Assembly (NCBI RefSeq): GCF_018403685.1
Contig: NZ_BOVK01000018.1
Span: 62,001-126,000 of the forward strand
From: Xylanibacillus composti
GTDB lineage: Bacteria; Bacillota; Bacilli; Paenibacillales; K13
Length of the DNA stretch: 64,000 bases
Direction of reading: 5' to 3'
In this document: piece by piece, positions 28,960 through 37,930 of the stretch
Layout: the number at the start of each line of letters is the position of its first letter
Numbering within the stretch: position 1 is the first letter of the stretch
Made by a program: the position numbers and the translations under genes
Notes under the pieces: model-generated
Seen by the model: only the letters and a program-made list of their open reading frames with translations
What the model was told of the DNA's origin: nothing
Database searches by the model: none

Positions 28960-30531
28960 ATGTATGACATAGTAATCAAGAACGGAACGATTATAGACGG
29001 TACGGCAAGCAAGGCGTTCGAAGCCGACCTGGTCGTGAAGGACGGGGTCATAGCAGGCATTGGCCGTTATGCGGAGGATGAAGCGAAGCGTGTCATCGAT
29101 GCGAAGGGGCAAGTCGTCAGTCCGGGCTTCATTGATACGCACGTTCATTCCGATGTGGTTTTGCTCGCCGACAGACAGCATGCCGCCGGCTTGTATCAAG
29201 GGGTAACGACAGAAATATTGGGACAGGACGGCTTGTCCTATGCGCCGTTATCTGCGGACAATCTGCGCATGTACTTCAAATACTTGTCCGGTCTGAACGG
29301 GACGCCGGATATTCCGCTGGACTGGTCGACGGTGCGCGAGTATCGCCAAAAATTTGACCGTACCGTTGCGATCAATACCGCCTATCAGATCCCTCACGGC
29401 GCGCTGCGTCTGGAGACTGTAGGCTTCCGCGATACCCCGCTGATCGGCAAGGATATGGAGAAAGCCAAGGAATTGCTGAGAGTCGGGATCGAGGAAGGCG
29501 CGGTTGCCTTCTCTACCGGCCTGAGCTATTTCCCAGGCTCTTATGGGGATACCGAGGAGCTGATTGAGCTTTCCAAGGTGCTTGCGGAGAAGAACAGCAT
29601 CTATGTCACTCATTTGCGCACGGTATTTAAAGGAGTGCGGTTCGATCCAATCAAGGAAGCGCTGGAGATCGGCTGGAAGTCGGGCTGCAAAATCCATTAT
29701 TCACATTTCCGCACAGGTCCCCACAATGCGGGGAAGGTAGATGAGCTGATGAAGGATATCGACGACGCCTACCAGAACGGGCTGGATGTCAGCCTGGAGC
29801 TTTACCCTTACGGCTTTGGCTCCAGCACAGGCGTCATTCACCTTCCTCCTTGGGTGGTGGAAGGCGGCTATGAAGCCACACTGGAAAGGCTGGCAGACAG
29901 AAGCTTGCGGGCGCAAATTATTCGGGATATCGAGAAGGACTTTCCTCGCATTGACGGAGCGTTCTCGCATTTGCCTTCCGGCAAAAACGTGGATTTGCTC
30001 GGTCTGTCCTTCGAGGAGGCTTCGAAGGCGCGCGGACAGAGCATTCCGGATTTGTTATGCGACCTGCTGCTGGATGAGGATTTGGCTGTCGGCATTTTGG
30101 GAGAGATTCCGGCTGATGAGAAGGTCATCGCCCAAATTGAAGAAGATTTGTTCAGCTTGTTGAGCCGACCGTATTATATGGTCGGAAGCGACGCTATTTA
30201 TTTAGGCGAAAATCCGCATCCGCGGGCATTCGGCACATTCCCCAAGCTGTTGCGCTTGGCGCGCGAGAAGAACTTCCCGCTGGAAACTTTAATCAATCGG
30301 ATGACGAAAGTTGCCGCCGATCGCTTTGGCTTGACAGACCGCGGGCAATTGGCGGAAGGGAAAGCAGCCGACATTGTAATCTTTGATCCCAAGACCGTTA
30401 CCGATACCGCCACGATTGCGAATGCACGCTCGGCACCGAGAGGAATCCGGCATGTCTTGGTCAATGGACAGATTGCTGTTCAGGACGAGAAGTGTACGGG
30501 AACGCTCGCAGGCAGAGCTTTGCCCTGCTAG
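28960..30531 (+). CDS. N-acyl-D-amino-acid deacylase family amidohydrolase
   Basis: Metal-dependent amidohydrolase of the D-aminoacylase family, 523 aa, removing an acyl group from an N-acyl-D-amino acid. The metal motif is FIDTHVHSD (H61, H63); further ligands are likely in VTHLRT, HYSHFRT and VGSDAIY. In D-aminoacylases a metal-bridging Cys sits in a GNCG motif, but here the matching place reads GQDG (D90), a notable change. Between an importer and a SelA-fold PLP enzyme, the likely substrate is an N-acetyl amino-sugar acid such as N-acetyl-D-glucosaminate. It could alternatively replace NagA, which is missing from the operon. Confidence 0.88.
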   Translation: MYDIVIKNGTIIDGTASKAFEADLVVKDGVIAGIGRYAEDEAKRVIDAKGQVVSPGFIDTHVHSDVVLLADRQHAAGLYQGVTTEILGQDGLSYAPLSADNLRMYFKYLSGLNGTPDIPLDWSTVREYRQKFDRTVAINTAYQIPHGALRLETVGFRDTPLIGKDMEKAKELLRVGIEEGAVAFSTGLSYFPGSYGDTEELIELSKVLAEKNSIYVTHLRTVFKGVRFDPIKEALEIGWKSGCKIHYSHFRTGPHNAGKVDELMKDIDDAYQNGLDVSLELYPYGFGSSTGVIHLPPWVVEGGYEATLERLADRSLRAQIIRDIEKDFPRIDGAFSHLPSGKNVDLLGLSFEEASKARGQSIPDLLCDLLLDEDLAVGILGEIPADEKVIAQIEEDLFSLLSRPYYMVGSDAIYLGENPHPRAFGTFPKLLRLAREKNFPLETLINRMTKVAADRFGLTDRGQLAEGKAADIVIFDPKTVTDTATIANARSAPRGIRHVLVNGQIAVQDEKCTGTLAGRALPC

Positions 30532-30569
30532 CTATCCGTGGTCAACTCAACAACCGGGAGGAATGCGTC

Positions 30570-31784
30570 ATGCAGCAATTTTATGATCGATTCGGACTCA
30601 GAAAGGTGATCAATGCCCGGGGACCGGCAACCGTACTGGGCGCTGCAAGAGTGGAGAACAAAATCCGCAAGGACATTTATGACATGCTGGGGTTGTCCGT
30701 TGAAATTTGGGAGCTGCAGCGGCGCGCGAGCGAAGCGATTGTCAAGCTGACCGGGGCGGAAGCAGGCTGCGCTGCGAACTGTACGGCAGCCGGAATGACC
30801 GTTGCCCTTGCCTCCTGTCTGACGGGGGATAACATCGCCCACATCAAAGAACTGCCAACGGTGAAGGGCCCCAAGAACAAAGTGGTCATCCAGAAAGGCC
30901 ATGTTATCGGAATCGGCGATATTCCGGCCACCCAGTTAATCCGGATGACCGGAGCCGAGCCTGTAGAGATCGGCGAAGCGCTCGATTGCGCCACCTTCCA
31001 TTTGGAGGCTGCGCTCACTGAGGACGTGGCGGCAGCGGTTTACGTCATGATGGATGTCTTCCCGCCAAACCTGCTGCCCTTCGAAACCTTTCTGAAAATA
31101 TGCAAGGCGAAGGGCGTTCCCGTTATTGTGGACGCGGCGTATGATACGGACTTCCGCCATTCAATTGCGCTCGGCGCAGATATTGTCGTTCACAGCGGCC
31201 AAAAGTGGCTGGGCGGCGCTACTTCCGCTCTGGTTGCGGGACGCAAGGATTTGGTGCATGCCTGCTATTTGCAGGAGATGGGCATCGGCAGGCCGATGAA
31301 GGTAGGCAAGGAAGGGATTATCAGCATCATCTCTGCCATCGAGAGATGGCTGGAGCGCGACCAGGATGCCATTATTGCAAGACAAACGGTGCAGGCGGAG
31401 CGCTTTATCGAGCGGATGGCCGAGGAACCGGGAATAACTGGCGAAATCAAGCGTACCCGATTTTCTCCGTCTGTCAGGGTAGTTATGCATATTAACGAAG
31501 AGGCAACGGGAGTCCCTGCATGGTTGATTAACGCCCAATTGGGCGTCTACGATCCGGTTATCAAAATGGATGACTACGCGATTCATCAAGGGCGCATGGA
31601 ATGGGATCTCTCCTTCCTGGATGAGGGCGATGAGCAGATCATTATGAATGCGATCAGCAGCATCATTCGCGCCAACCGCAATCCGGACCAGGCGAAAAAG
31701 CGTCCAGAACCGATGACTCGCATGGATGGGCTGTACCGCACCTTCCATCAGTGGCTGGACGGGGACCCGAGGGGAGAGCAGTAA
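30570..31784 (+). CDS. SelA-fold PLP-dependent enzyme (D-glucosaminate ammonia-lyase-like)
   Basis: Pyridoxal-phosphate enzyme related to selenocysteine synthase SelA and DgaE (D-glucosaminate-6-phosphate ammonia lyase), 404 aa. The Schiff-base lysine is K212 in VHSGQKWLGGATSA; the preceding PVIVDAAYDTDF supplies the cofactor Asp. The N-terminal FGLRKVINARGPATVLG motif is typical of DgaE/SelA-like proteins. ATG 30570 has GGAGG 8 bases upstream. Together with the deacylase before it and RidA, it suggests conversion of a free 2-amino sugar acid to a 2-keto-3-deoxy acid plus ammonia. Confidence 0.85.
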   Translation: MQQFYDRFGLRKVINARGPATVLGAARVENKIRKDIYDMLGLSVEIWELQRRASEAIVKLTGAEAGCAANCTAAGMTVALASCLTGDNIAHIKELPTVKGPKNKVVIQKGHVIGIGDIPATQLIRMTGAEPVEIGEALDCATFHLEAALTEDVAAAVYVMMDVFPPNLLPFETFLKICKAKGVPVIVDAAYDTDFRHSIALGADIVVHSGQKWLGGATSALVAGRKDLVHACYLQEMGIGRPMKVGKEGIISIISAIERWLERDQDAIIARQTVQAERFIERMAEEPGITGEIKRTRFSPSVRVVMHINEEATGVPAWLINAQLGVYDPVIKMDDYAIHQGRMEWDLSFLDEGDEQIIMNAISSIIRANRNPDQAKKRPEPMTRMDGLYRTFHQWLDGDPRGEQ

Positions 31785-31785
31785 G

Positions 31786-32808
31786 ATGCGGTTTGGACTT
31801 ATTGGCTTTTCGCAAGGATTTTATGCTACGACCTACACCAGACACGCGGCCAGGCTGAAAGGAATTGAGGTAGTGGCTTGCTGCGATCTGGGCCAGACGG
31901 ACGAATATGTGCTGGAGTGCGCAGGCATCACGGCGCGGGAATTTGCCGAAGAGCTGGGCTGCGAGCTGCTGTCCGATTTGGACGCATTTTTCTCCAGAAA
32001 ATTGGATGCGGTCATGGTGGCTTCGGAAGTGTGGCAGCACGCCGAGCATACGATCAACGCTTTGTCGCACGGCTGTCATGTCTTCGTAGGCAAACCGCTG
32101 TCCTTCCGCCCGGATGAGGTGCAGGCTGTTATCGACAAGGCCAGGGAAGCAGATCGCCTCGTGCTGCCGGGCAATCCGTTGCGCTATGAAAGCTCCATGC
32201 AGCAAATAGCCGACCAGATTCGGGGCGGCGCCATCGGGAAGCCGACCAATATTCGGGTATTTGTCCATCATGAAGCGATGGTGCATCAGGAGTGGGAGCG
32301 GGATCCCGCCAAGAGCGGAGGACCTCTCGGCACCTTCGGCATTTATTTGATCGACACGGTTCGCTGGTTAACCGGCCAAGAACTCGGACATCTATACGCT
32401 GTCGGCGGGCAGTTCGTCTTTCCCGAAGTCCAGTCGTGGGACACGGTGCAAGCCGTGGGGGCTACGACTGAAGGGGCGCTCGTCCAGCTGAATCTGGTGT
32501 CCACCATGACGTGGGAATATCCGTTTGTCATGGTGGATGCGATTGGCACCAAAGGTGTCATTCATAACAATCCTTACCGTCAGGCCTACGTGCTCCAAAA
32601 CCCGCAGGATCAATTGGGACCGATCCAGTACGATCCAATGGGACAAAAAGAGATCGAGCATTTCATCGCCTGCTGCCAAGGAACCAGCCGTCCAGCCATA
32701 ACCTTGGACGATATGCTGGCTGCCGCCGAGGGCATCCAAACGATGACCCGGAGTCTGCGCAGCGGGACGCCGCAGAAGCTCGGGGACAAGGGGGAGAACC
32801 ATGCTTAA
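31786..32808 (+). CDS. Gfo/Idh/MocA-family dehydrogenase (first of three)
   Basis: NAD(P)-dependent sugar or cyclitol oxidoreductase, 340 aa. It starts one base after the previous stop region. The nucleotide-binding turn is unusual (FGLIGFSQGFYATTYTRHA instead of G-x-G-x-x-G), but the catalytic region HVFVGKPLSFRPDEV holds the conserved Lys of the EKP-like motif (here GKP). Also GPLGTFGIYLIDTVRWLTG with the family's G-x-x-x-D. It is the most divergent of the three MocA proteins here and could have a different cofactor use. Confidence 0.88.
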   Translation: MRFGLIGFSQGFYATTYTRHAARLKGIEVVACCDLGQTDEYVLECAGITAREFAEELGCELLSDLDAFFSRKLDAVMVASEVWQHAEHTINALSHGCHVFVGKPLSFRPDEVQAVIDKAREADRLVLPGNPLRYESSMQQIADQIRGGAIGKPTNIRVFVHHEAMVHQEWERDPAKSGGPLGTFGIYLIDTVRWLTGQELGHLYAVGGQFVFPEVQSWDTVQAVGATTEGALVQLNLVSTMTWEYPFVMVDAIGTKGVIHNNPYRQAYVLQNPQDQLGPIQYDPMGQKEIEHFIACCQGTSRPAITLDDMLAAAEGIQTMTRSLRSGTPQKLGDKGENHA

Positions 32809-33784
32809 TGTCATCATAGTGGGCGCCGGCTGGGCCGGGAATCTGCATGCGGAAGCGGTGTGCCGCCATGCGGGGGCGAATTTGGCGGCGATAGTCGATC
32901 AAGACGAGGCCAAGGCGCGAGACCTCTCCCGCCGCATGGGCCATGTTCCGGTATTTGGCTCGGCAGCGCAATGCATGGAGGCCGGGATTCCCTTTGATGC
33001 GGCCTTGCTGTGCACACTGCCGGATACGCATGTGGAACTGGCTGAATCGCTGATCCGGCAAGGAAAGCATGTGCTGTGCGAGAAACCGATGGGGAGAGCT
33101 TCCGCGCCGATTGCCGCTTTAATCAAGCTGGCGCAATTGAACCGGGTGAACGTCGGCGTGAACTTCAATCAGCGCTTTTCTCCGGCCATTCGGGAGTTGA
33201 AAGCGAGACTCGATTCGGACGGCACGGTCCATCTTGCCCATGCGTCCATGCATCAGCACGGCCCCGTCCACATTACGGATCATACTCACGAGCATTTTAT
33301 TCTGACAGATGCCTGCTGCCATTTGCTCGATACCTTGATGTATCTGAATGGACCGATCGAAAGCGTGCATGCCTTCGGCAGCAAAATCGCGAGCGAGATC
33401 TATTCCGATGTATCGGTCAATCTTCGCTTCCACAATGGCAGCATTGGCTCCATGACGCATACCTTTGTAGGCGGATTGCATGAGTCCCAGCACCCGTTCC
33501 AACGGTTCGACGTCTCGACCGGAAAGGCGCGCTACACCGTGGAAAATATGCTGGATTCCTTAACTATTTATCCTCATCCGGACAGCTTCAGTCAGCGATG
33601 GATGCCTTCTGTTTTCCGTCCGCGCGATTATGCCTCGACGATGCTGGAGGCGGTATCCGCATGGCTGGACAGTGTTATCGGCAACAAGGAGGCGCCGGTA
33701 GACCTGTCTTGCGCGATGGAAAATGCCAGGGTTGCAGAAGCTTGCGTCCAGTCGCTTGTTCAGGGAAAGACCGTGCATGTGTAA
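32801..33784 (+). CDS. Gfo/Idh/MocA-family dehydrogenase (second of three)
   Basis: 327 aa, overlapping the previous gene by 8 bases, so translationally coupled. Typical Rossmann start MLNVIIVGAGWAGNLHAEAV, the CEKPMGR catalytic-lysine motif, GVNFNQRFSP, and DACCHLLDTLMYLNG (catalytic Asp/His region). Probably acts on a sugar, inositol or 3-keto-glycoside intermediate. Confidence 0.92.
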   Translation: MLNVIIVGAGWAGNLHAEAVCRHAGANLAAIVDQDEAKARDLSRRMGHVPVFGSAAQCMEAGIPFDAALLCTLPDTHVELAESLIRQGKHVLCEKPMGRASAPIAALIKLAQLNRVNVGVNFNQRFSPAIRELKARLDSDGTVHLAHASMHQHGPVHITDHTHEHFILTDACCHLLDTLMYLNGPIESVHAFGSKIASEIYSDVSVNLRFHNGSIGSMTHTFVGGLHESQHPFQRFDVSTGKARYTVENMLDSLTIYPHPDSFSQRWMPSVFRPRDYASTMLEAVSAWLDSVIGNKEAPVDLSCAMENARVAEACVQSLVQGKTVHV

Positions 33785-33816
33785 TGGCGATATTCAACAG
33801 TCGGGAGGGACATTCG

Positions 33817-34785
33817 TTGCAAAAATACCGGATTGGCTTTATTGGATGCGGAGAAATTGCGCATATGCACGCGGCATGTTTGCTGGATAACGGGGCGCTG
33901 ATTGCAGGCGGTTATGATTTCAACGAAGCCGCGGCACGCCAGCTTGCGGACCGGTTCGGGGGCAAGGCGTTTGCTGATCCGGAGCAGCTATGCCAAGACC
34001 GGGATGTGGATGCGGTGTATATATGTACCCGGCATGATTCCCATGTCCAGTATGTCACGATGGCCGCCCGGAACGGAAAGGCCATCTTCTGCGAAAAACC
34101 GTTGGCGATGAACGCGGAAGCTGCCGCTGAGGCCGTGGAAGCGGTTGAGAAATACGGCGTTCCTTGCGTGCTGGGCTTTAATCACCGTTATTCGCCAGGC
34201 ATTGCGAAGCTGAAGCAGTATTTGCTTGAACATCAAGAGCAGGCGCAGATCCTCCACTTTCAGTTCGTTACAGCCCCATTCCTCAAGAGTTGGGCCGGTC
34301 TGCAGGAGCAGGGCGGAGGCGTTCTGGTATGTCTGGGCAGCCATGTGCTGGATTTGGTTCATTACCTGGCTCCGTCCGAGGTGGTGCAGCTGCAAAGCAT
34401 GGCAGTGGGACTACGCTTGCCAAGCCCGTATCTGGAAGATGCGTTCGGGGCGGTGATGACGAATGAGGCGGGACAATTCATTACTGTGCAGGCTCATGAT
34501 CTGGGCAATCGAGACTTCTCTACCGATCCTGCGCATCGCATCAATACGGTTCAAGCTTTTATCGGCGATGAGGCCGTAGTGGCTCGCCCTTCCCAATTCG
34601 AGGTATGGGGCGGGGGACGAAATGTAAGCGAGCGGTACCGTACGGACGTTCTGCACGCCTGGGGTTACCAGGAGCTGAACAAGAGGTTCTTGCAGAGGCT
34701 GAGCGGGGAAAACATTGACGTGCCGGACGTTTATGCAGGTTGGCACGCCGCGAAAATGGTAGAAAAATGTAGGAACAACAGGTAA
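33817..34785 (+). CDS. Gfo/Idh/MocA-family dehydrogenase (third of three)
   Basis: 322 aa. The start is TTG at 33817, with GGGAGG 8 bases upstream; an ATG at 33784 in the same frame lacks such a site. Rossmann start YRIGFIGCGEIAHMHAACL, CEKPLAMN catalytic-lysine motif, GFNHRYSPG, and GGGVLVCLGSHVLDLVHYL. Closest in layout to the second of the trio. Three different MocA enzymes in a row suggest sequential redox steps on one carbon skeleton, such as reversible C3 oxidation. Confidence 0.9.
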   Translation: MQKYRIGFIGCGEIAHMHAACLLDNGALIAGGYDFNEAAARQLADRFGGKAFADPEQLCQDRDVDAVYICTRHDSHVQYVTMAARNGKAIFCEKPLAMNAEAAAEAVEAVEKYGVPCVLGFNHRYSPGIAKLKQYLLEHQEQAQILHFQFVTAPFLKSWAGLQEQGGGVLVCLGSHVLDLVHYLAPSEVVQLQSMAVGLRLPSPYLEDAFGAVMTNEAGQFITVQAHDLGNRDFSTDPAHRINTVQAFIGDEAVVARPSQFEVWGGGRNVSERYRTDVLHAWGYQELNKRFLQRLSGENIDVPDVYAGWHAAKMVEKCRNNR

Positions 34786-34796
34786 AATGATGGGAG

Positions 34797-35984
34797 ATGG
34801 AGGAAATGGCAGGCAAACGTTGGTCTATGTTCGTATATCCCTGGGATCTTTATGACGAGGGAATCAGCCGTGCGTTGCACCGGATCAAAGCAATGGATAT
34901 AGATCGGATTTTGCTGGCTGTATCCTATCATTCGGGGAAATTTTTCCTTCCTCACAATCCGCAGAAAACCATTTACTACCACGATAGTGGAAGCATATAT
35001 TTTACACCTGATCTGACCAGTTACGGAGTATTGAAGCCAGCAACAGGCGAGGCTTACAGGCAGTACATGGCGAACAGGCAGCCTGACGAGGCTCCGGATT
35101 TGCTGCAAGCGGTGCTGGCAGAAGCGCATGCCTGCGGTTTGGAGGTTTATGCTTGGGTCGTAGGCTTGCATAATTCTCGGCTGGGCACACAATTTCCTAT
35201 GGTAACCGTGCGCAATGCATATGGGGAATCTTATCGCCATGCTTTGTGCCCGGCGCATGAGGAATGCAGACATTATGCCGTACAGATGATTGACGACCTG
35301 GCAAGCGGCTATGAAGGCCTGGACGGCATTGTACTCGAATCATTTGATTATATGGGGCTGCTGCATGGCGATCATCATGAGTTGATTGCCGTTCCGGAAC
35401 CTGACCGGCTGGAAGCATTGCTGGGGCTTTGCTTTTGCGATCGCTGCAAAAGCGGAGCAGCGGAACGGGGAATCGATGCCGATGAGCTGCAGCGGAAGGT
35501 TCGCTTGGCAGTAGAACGGATAGGGAAATGCGAGGCTCCGGAATTGGAGTCGACGGATGAGCTGCTGCAGGCGTACATGGATATGAGGGCCCGCTTTGTC
35601 GAGGCGCTCTACAGCTCAGTCCGGGAGACGGTGCTGTCAAGGGGAAAACCTCTTCCTGTATGGAGTACGCTTTGGTTGGCCGAAGGCGCAAATCCGGCGC
35701 TGTATGGAGTGAATACCGCTAGCCTTAGCCGATATGTGGACGGGTGGATCGCCTGTTATCCGTCGAACGAGTCGAATGTTTCCGCATTTGCCGAGTCGGT
35801 CCGGCAGCAGCTGGGCGATGCGCCGTTTGCCGCCGGCATCAGAATGATTGCGCCGGAAACGGTCTCACCCGATCAGATGCAGCGTTATATCCGGGCTTAT
35901 CAGAAGGAAGACGTGCGGGATTTATGCTTTTATAATTACGGCTTGGCTTCAGAGGCAGTGCTGGAGCAGATCAGAGAAGGCTGA
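34797..35984 (+). CDS. Unrecognised TIM-barrel, glycoside-hydrolase-like protein
   Basis: 395 aa with no signal peptide. I do not recognise the family with certainty. The pattern of strands and motifs (RIKAMDIDRILLAVSYHSG, LEVYAWVVGLHNS, GLDGIVLESFDYMG, LLGLCFCDRCKSGA, CxxC within it, DGWIACYPSNESN, LCFYNYG) resembles glycoside-hydrolase-like TIM barrels of the GHL6/DUF4838 kind, in which a CFCxxC segment is common. In the middle of the amino-sugar operon it could be a glycosidase or isomerase for the same substrate. Start ATG 34797 or 34806. Confidence 0.65.
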   Translation: MEEMAGKRWSMFVYPWDLYDEGISRALHRIKAMDIDRILLAVSYHSGKFFLPHNPQKTIYYHDSGSIYFTPDLTSYGVLKPATGEAYRQYMANRQPDEAPDLLQAVLAEAHACGLEVYAWVVGLHNSRLGTQFPMVTVRNAYGESYRHALCPAHEECRHYAVQMIDDLASGYEGLDGIVLESFDYMGLLHGDHHELIAVPEPDRLEALLGLCFCDRCKSGAAERGIDADELQRKVRLAVERIGKCEAPELESTDELLQAYMDMRARFVEALYSSVRETVLSRGKPLPVWSTLWLAEGANPALYGVNTASLSRYVDGWIACYPSNESNVSAFAESVRQQLGDAPFAAGIRMIAPETVSPDQMQRYIRAYQKEDVRDLCFYNYGLASEAVLEQIREG

Positions 35985-36016
35985 ACAGGAGAAGAAGGCC
36001 AATCGGGAGGTTCAGT

Positions 36017-37255
36017 GTGAAAACATTTTCGAAATTGGGGGATCAAAAACTGTTACAGGAGTTGAACCGGACGTTGGTGCTGAACACCATACATCACTAC
36101 GGTTCCACTTCGAGGATTGAGATTTCCAAGCTGACCAAGCTGAGTCAAAGCACAGTATCCAATGTGGTGGATGGTTTGCAGAAGGAGGGCATTCTTGTTG
36201 AAGCCGGGACGGGCAGCTCGACGAAAGCAGGCGGGCGCAAACCCACCATTCTGACGATCCGTCCGGGATATGCTTATATGCTGGCGGTCGGGATTGTGAC
36301 CGAGGCATTTCATATTACGGTGCAGCTGTCCTTGTTCGATTTGCGGTTGCAGATCGTAGAGAAGACTGAGCTGGAACTGGCAGAGACAGGCGTAGAATTG
36401 ATCCGTTCGATCAAGGACATCGTCCGGGAATTTATCGAGCATCATGCGGAGAAAAAAATACTGGGCATCGGCTTTTCCGTTCCGACCGTGCTGAACCGCG
36501 AAGGCGTGATGTTTCGCGGCCACCTGCTCGGGCTGGAGAATTTTCCGTTGGAGCAGGAGCTGTCCGCCGCATTTCCGACGATTCCGGTCGTGGTGGAGCA
36601 GGAGCAGCACGCCGCAGTTTTGGGCGAGCGTACGATGGGCGCCGTCAAGGATATCGAAAATCTCATCTATATTACGGTAGGCCGCGGGATCGGCTCTTCC
36701 ATGATTGTCAACGGACAGTTGGTGCGCGGAGAATACGGCGGCGCAGGCGAAATCGGGCATATGTCGATCAATAAGTATGGCGAGAAGTGCATTTGCGGGA
36801 AAATGGGCTGTTTGAGGTTGTATGCGACCGAGCTGTCTTTCATCAAAAAAATCAAAGAGGCCGTAACCCATGAATTGCCCGTGCCCTTGACTGTATATAA
36901 TCCGGCCATTGACAAGATTAATGTGCTGGAAGTTTACACAGAGGCTGTACGCGGAGACAGTTTCTGCAGAAGTCTGGTGGAAGGCATGCTCGACGATCTG
37001 TGCACAGCCATCAGCAATTTGGTGTATTTGTTCAATCCCAAAAAAATCATTTTGGGCGGAAACCTGCTGCTGGCCAAAGAGCTGGCCATCCCCCGGATTG
37101 CAGAAAGGCTCAATGAGATGGTCGATTCGCCTGCCTCCATGATCGAGATCGAGGCGGCGCAGCTTGGCACGCAGTCGTCTTTATACGGTGTGGCATCCCT
37201 TCTTCTGGACAAGCATTTCCTGAACAAAGATTTGCTGATGAAAGAGGGAGGATAA
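36017..37255 (+). CDS. ROK-family transcriptional repressor (NagC/XylR type)
   Basis: 412 aa. N-terminal winged helix (about 15-75, STSRIEISKLTKLSQSTVSNVVDGLQKEGIL), then a ROK sugar-kinase fold. The inducer/zinc region GHMSINKYGEKCICGKMGCL is intact. GTG start at 36017 with GGGAGG six bases upstream. Placed inside the operon it probably controls; the two TTTATTCG palindromes at 22739 and 25110 are the likely operators and a phosphorylated or free amino sugar the likely inducer. Confidence 0.92.
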   Translation: MKTFSKLGDQKLLQELNRTLVLNTIHHYGSTSRIEISKLTKLSQSTVSNVVDGLQKEGILVEAGTGSSTKAGGRKPTILTIRPGYAYMLAVGIVTEAFHITVQLSLFDLRLQIVEKTELELAETGVELIRSIKDIVREFIEHHAEKKILGIGFSVPTVLNREGVMFRGHLLGLENFPLEQELSAAFPTIPVVVEQEQHAAVLGERTMGAVKDIENLIYITVGRGIGSSMIVNGQLVRGEYGGAGEIGHMSINKYGEKCICGKMGCLRLYATELSFIKKIKEAVTHELPVPLTVYNPAIDKINVLEVYTEAVRGDSFCRSLVEGMLDDLCTAISNLVYLFNPKKIILGGNLLLAKELAIPRIAERLNEMVDSPASMIEIEAAQLGTQSSLYGVASLLLDKHFLNKDLLMKEGG

Positions 37256-37259
37256 TAAA

Positions 37260-37910
37260 TTGACGCACACCGGCCGCAACAATGTGCTGCAGTGCTTCAG
37301 AGCGCCGAATGCAGCCAGTTTGCCCTTGCCGCTTCAAACGGTTTGGAGCAGAACGGAAACCGCAAGCTTGCTGGAAGTCGAAACTGGAGCTCCCCCCAAT
37401 CTGGCTACCACGGTTCAGGCAGTCTGGAATGATTGGGGTGTATTTTTTCGATTCGATTGCAAGGATTCGTACATTTTGTCAACGTATCAGCATAGAGACG
37501 CCCCCTTGTATGAAGAGGATGCGGTCGAAATCTTTCTCAGTCCCGACGGCAATATGGAGCGCTATTACGAGTTTGAGCTAAGTCCGAGAAACGTCATCTT
37601 TGACGCTTTGATCGCCAATGATTTGCAGGGACATTGCAGCTTCGATGCAGCCTGGGATTGTGAGGGCATGCAATCGGACGTTAGCGTGGATTTGGATGCT
37701 CAACGTGTCCAGTATGAGTGTGCCATGCCTTTTTCAGCTTTGGGAAGGGAAAGGCCGGTTGAAGGGGAGGAGTGGAAAATCAACTTTTTCAGAATGGACC
37801 ACTCTCCTAGCTCGGACGAAGTAGAGCTATCTGCTTGGCAGCCGACGGGAGTCCGCTATTTTCATGTACCCGAGAAATTTGGCATTCTTCGATTCAGGGG
37901 GCCGTTCTGA
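37260..37910 (+). CDS. CBM9-like carbohydrate-binding domain protein (cytosolic)
   Basis: 216 aa, TTG start 4 bases after the ROK gene, with GGGAGG upstream. The sequence has the DOMON/CBM9 pattern: VQAVWNDWGVFFRFDCKDSYI, LYEEDAVEIFLSPDGN, YYEFELSPRNVIFDA, and WKINFFRMDHSPSSDEVELSAWQPTG. No signal peptide or membrane segment is visible, so it appears cytosolic, unusual for a sugar-binding module. It could hold a bound sugar or assist an enzyme in the operon. Its true role is unknown. Confidence 0.72.
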   Translation: MTHTGRNNVLQCFRAPNAASLPLPLQTVWSRTETASLLEVETGAPPNLATTVQAVWNDWGVFFRFDCKDSYILSTYQHRDAPLYEEDAVEIFLSPDGNMERYYEFELSPRNVIFDALIANDLQGHCSFDAAWDCEGMQSDVSVDLDAQRVQYECAMPFSALGRERPVEGEEWKINFFRMDHSPSSDEVELSAWQPTGVRYFHVPEKFGILRFRGPF

Positions 37911-37930
37911 TTGAGGGAGGCTAGCGATTT

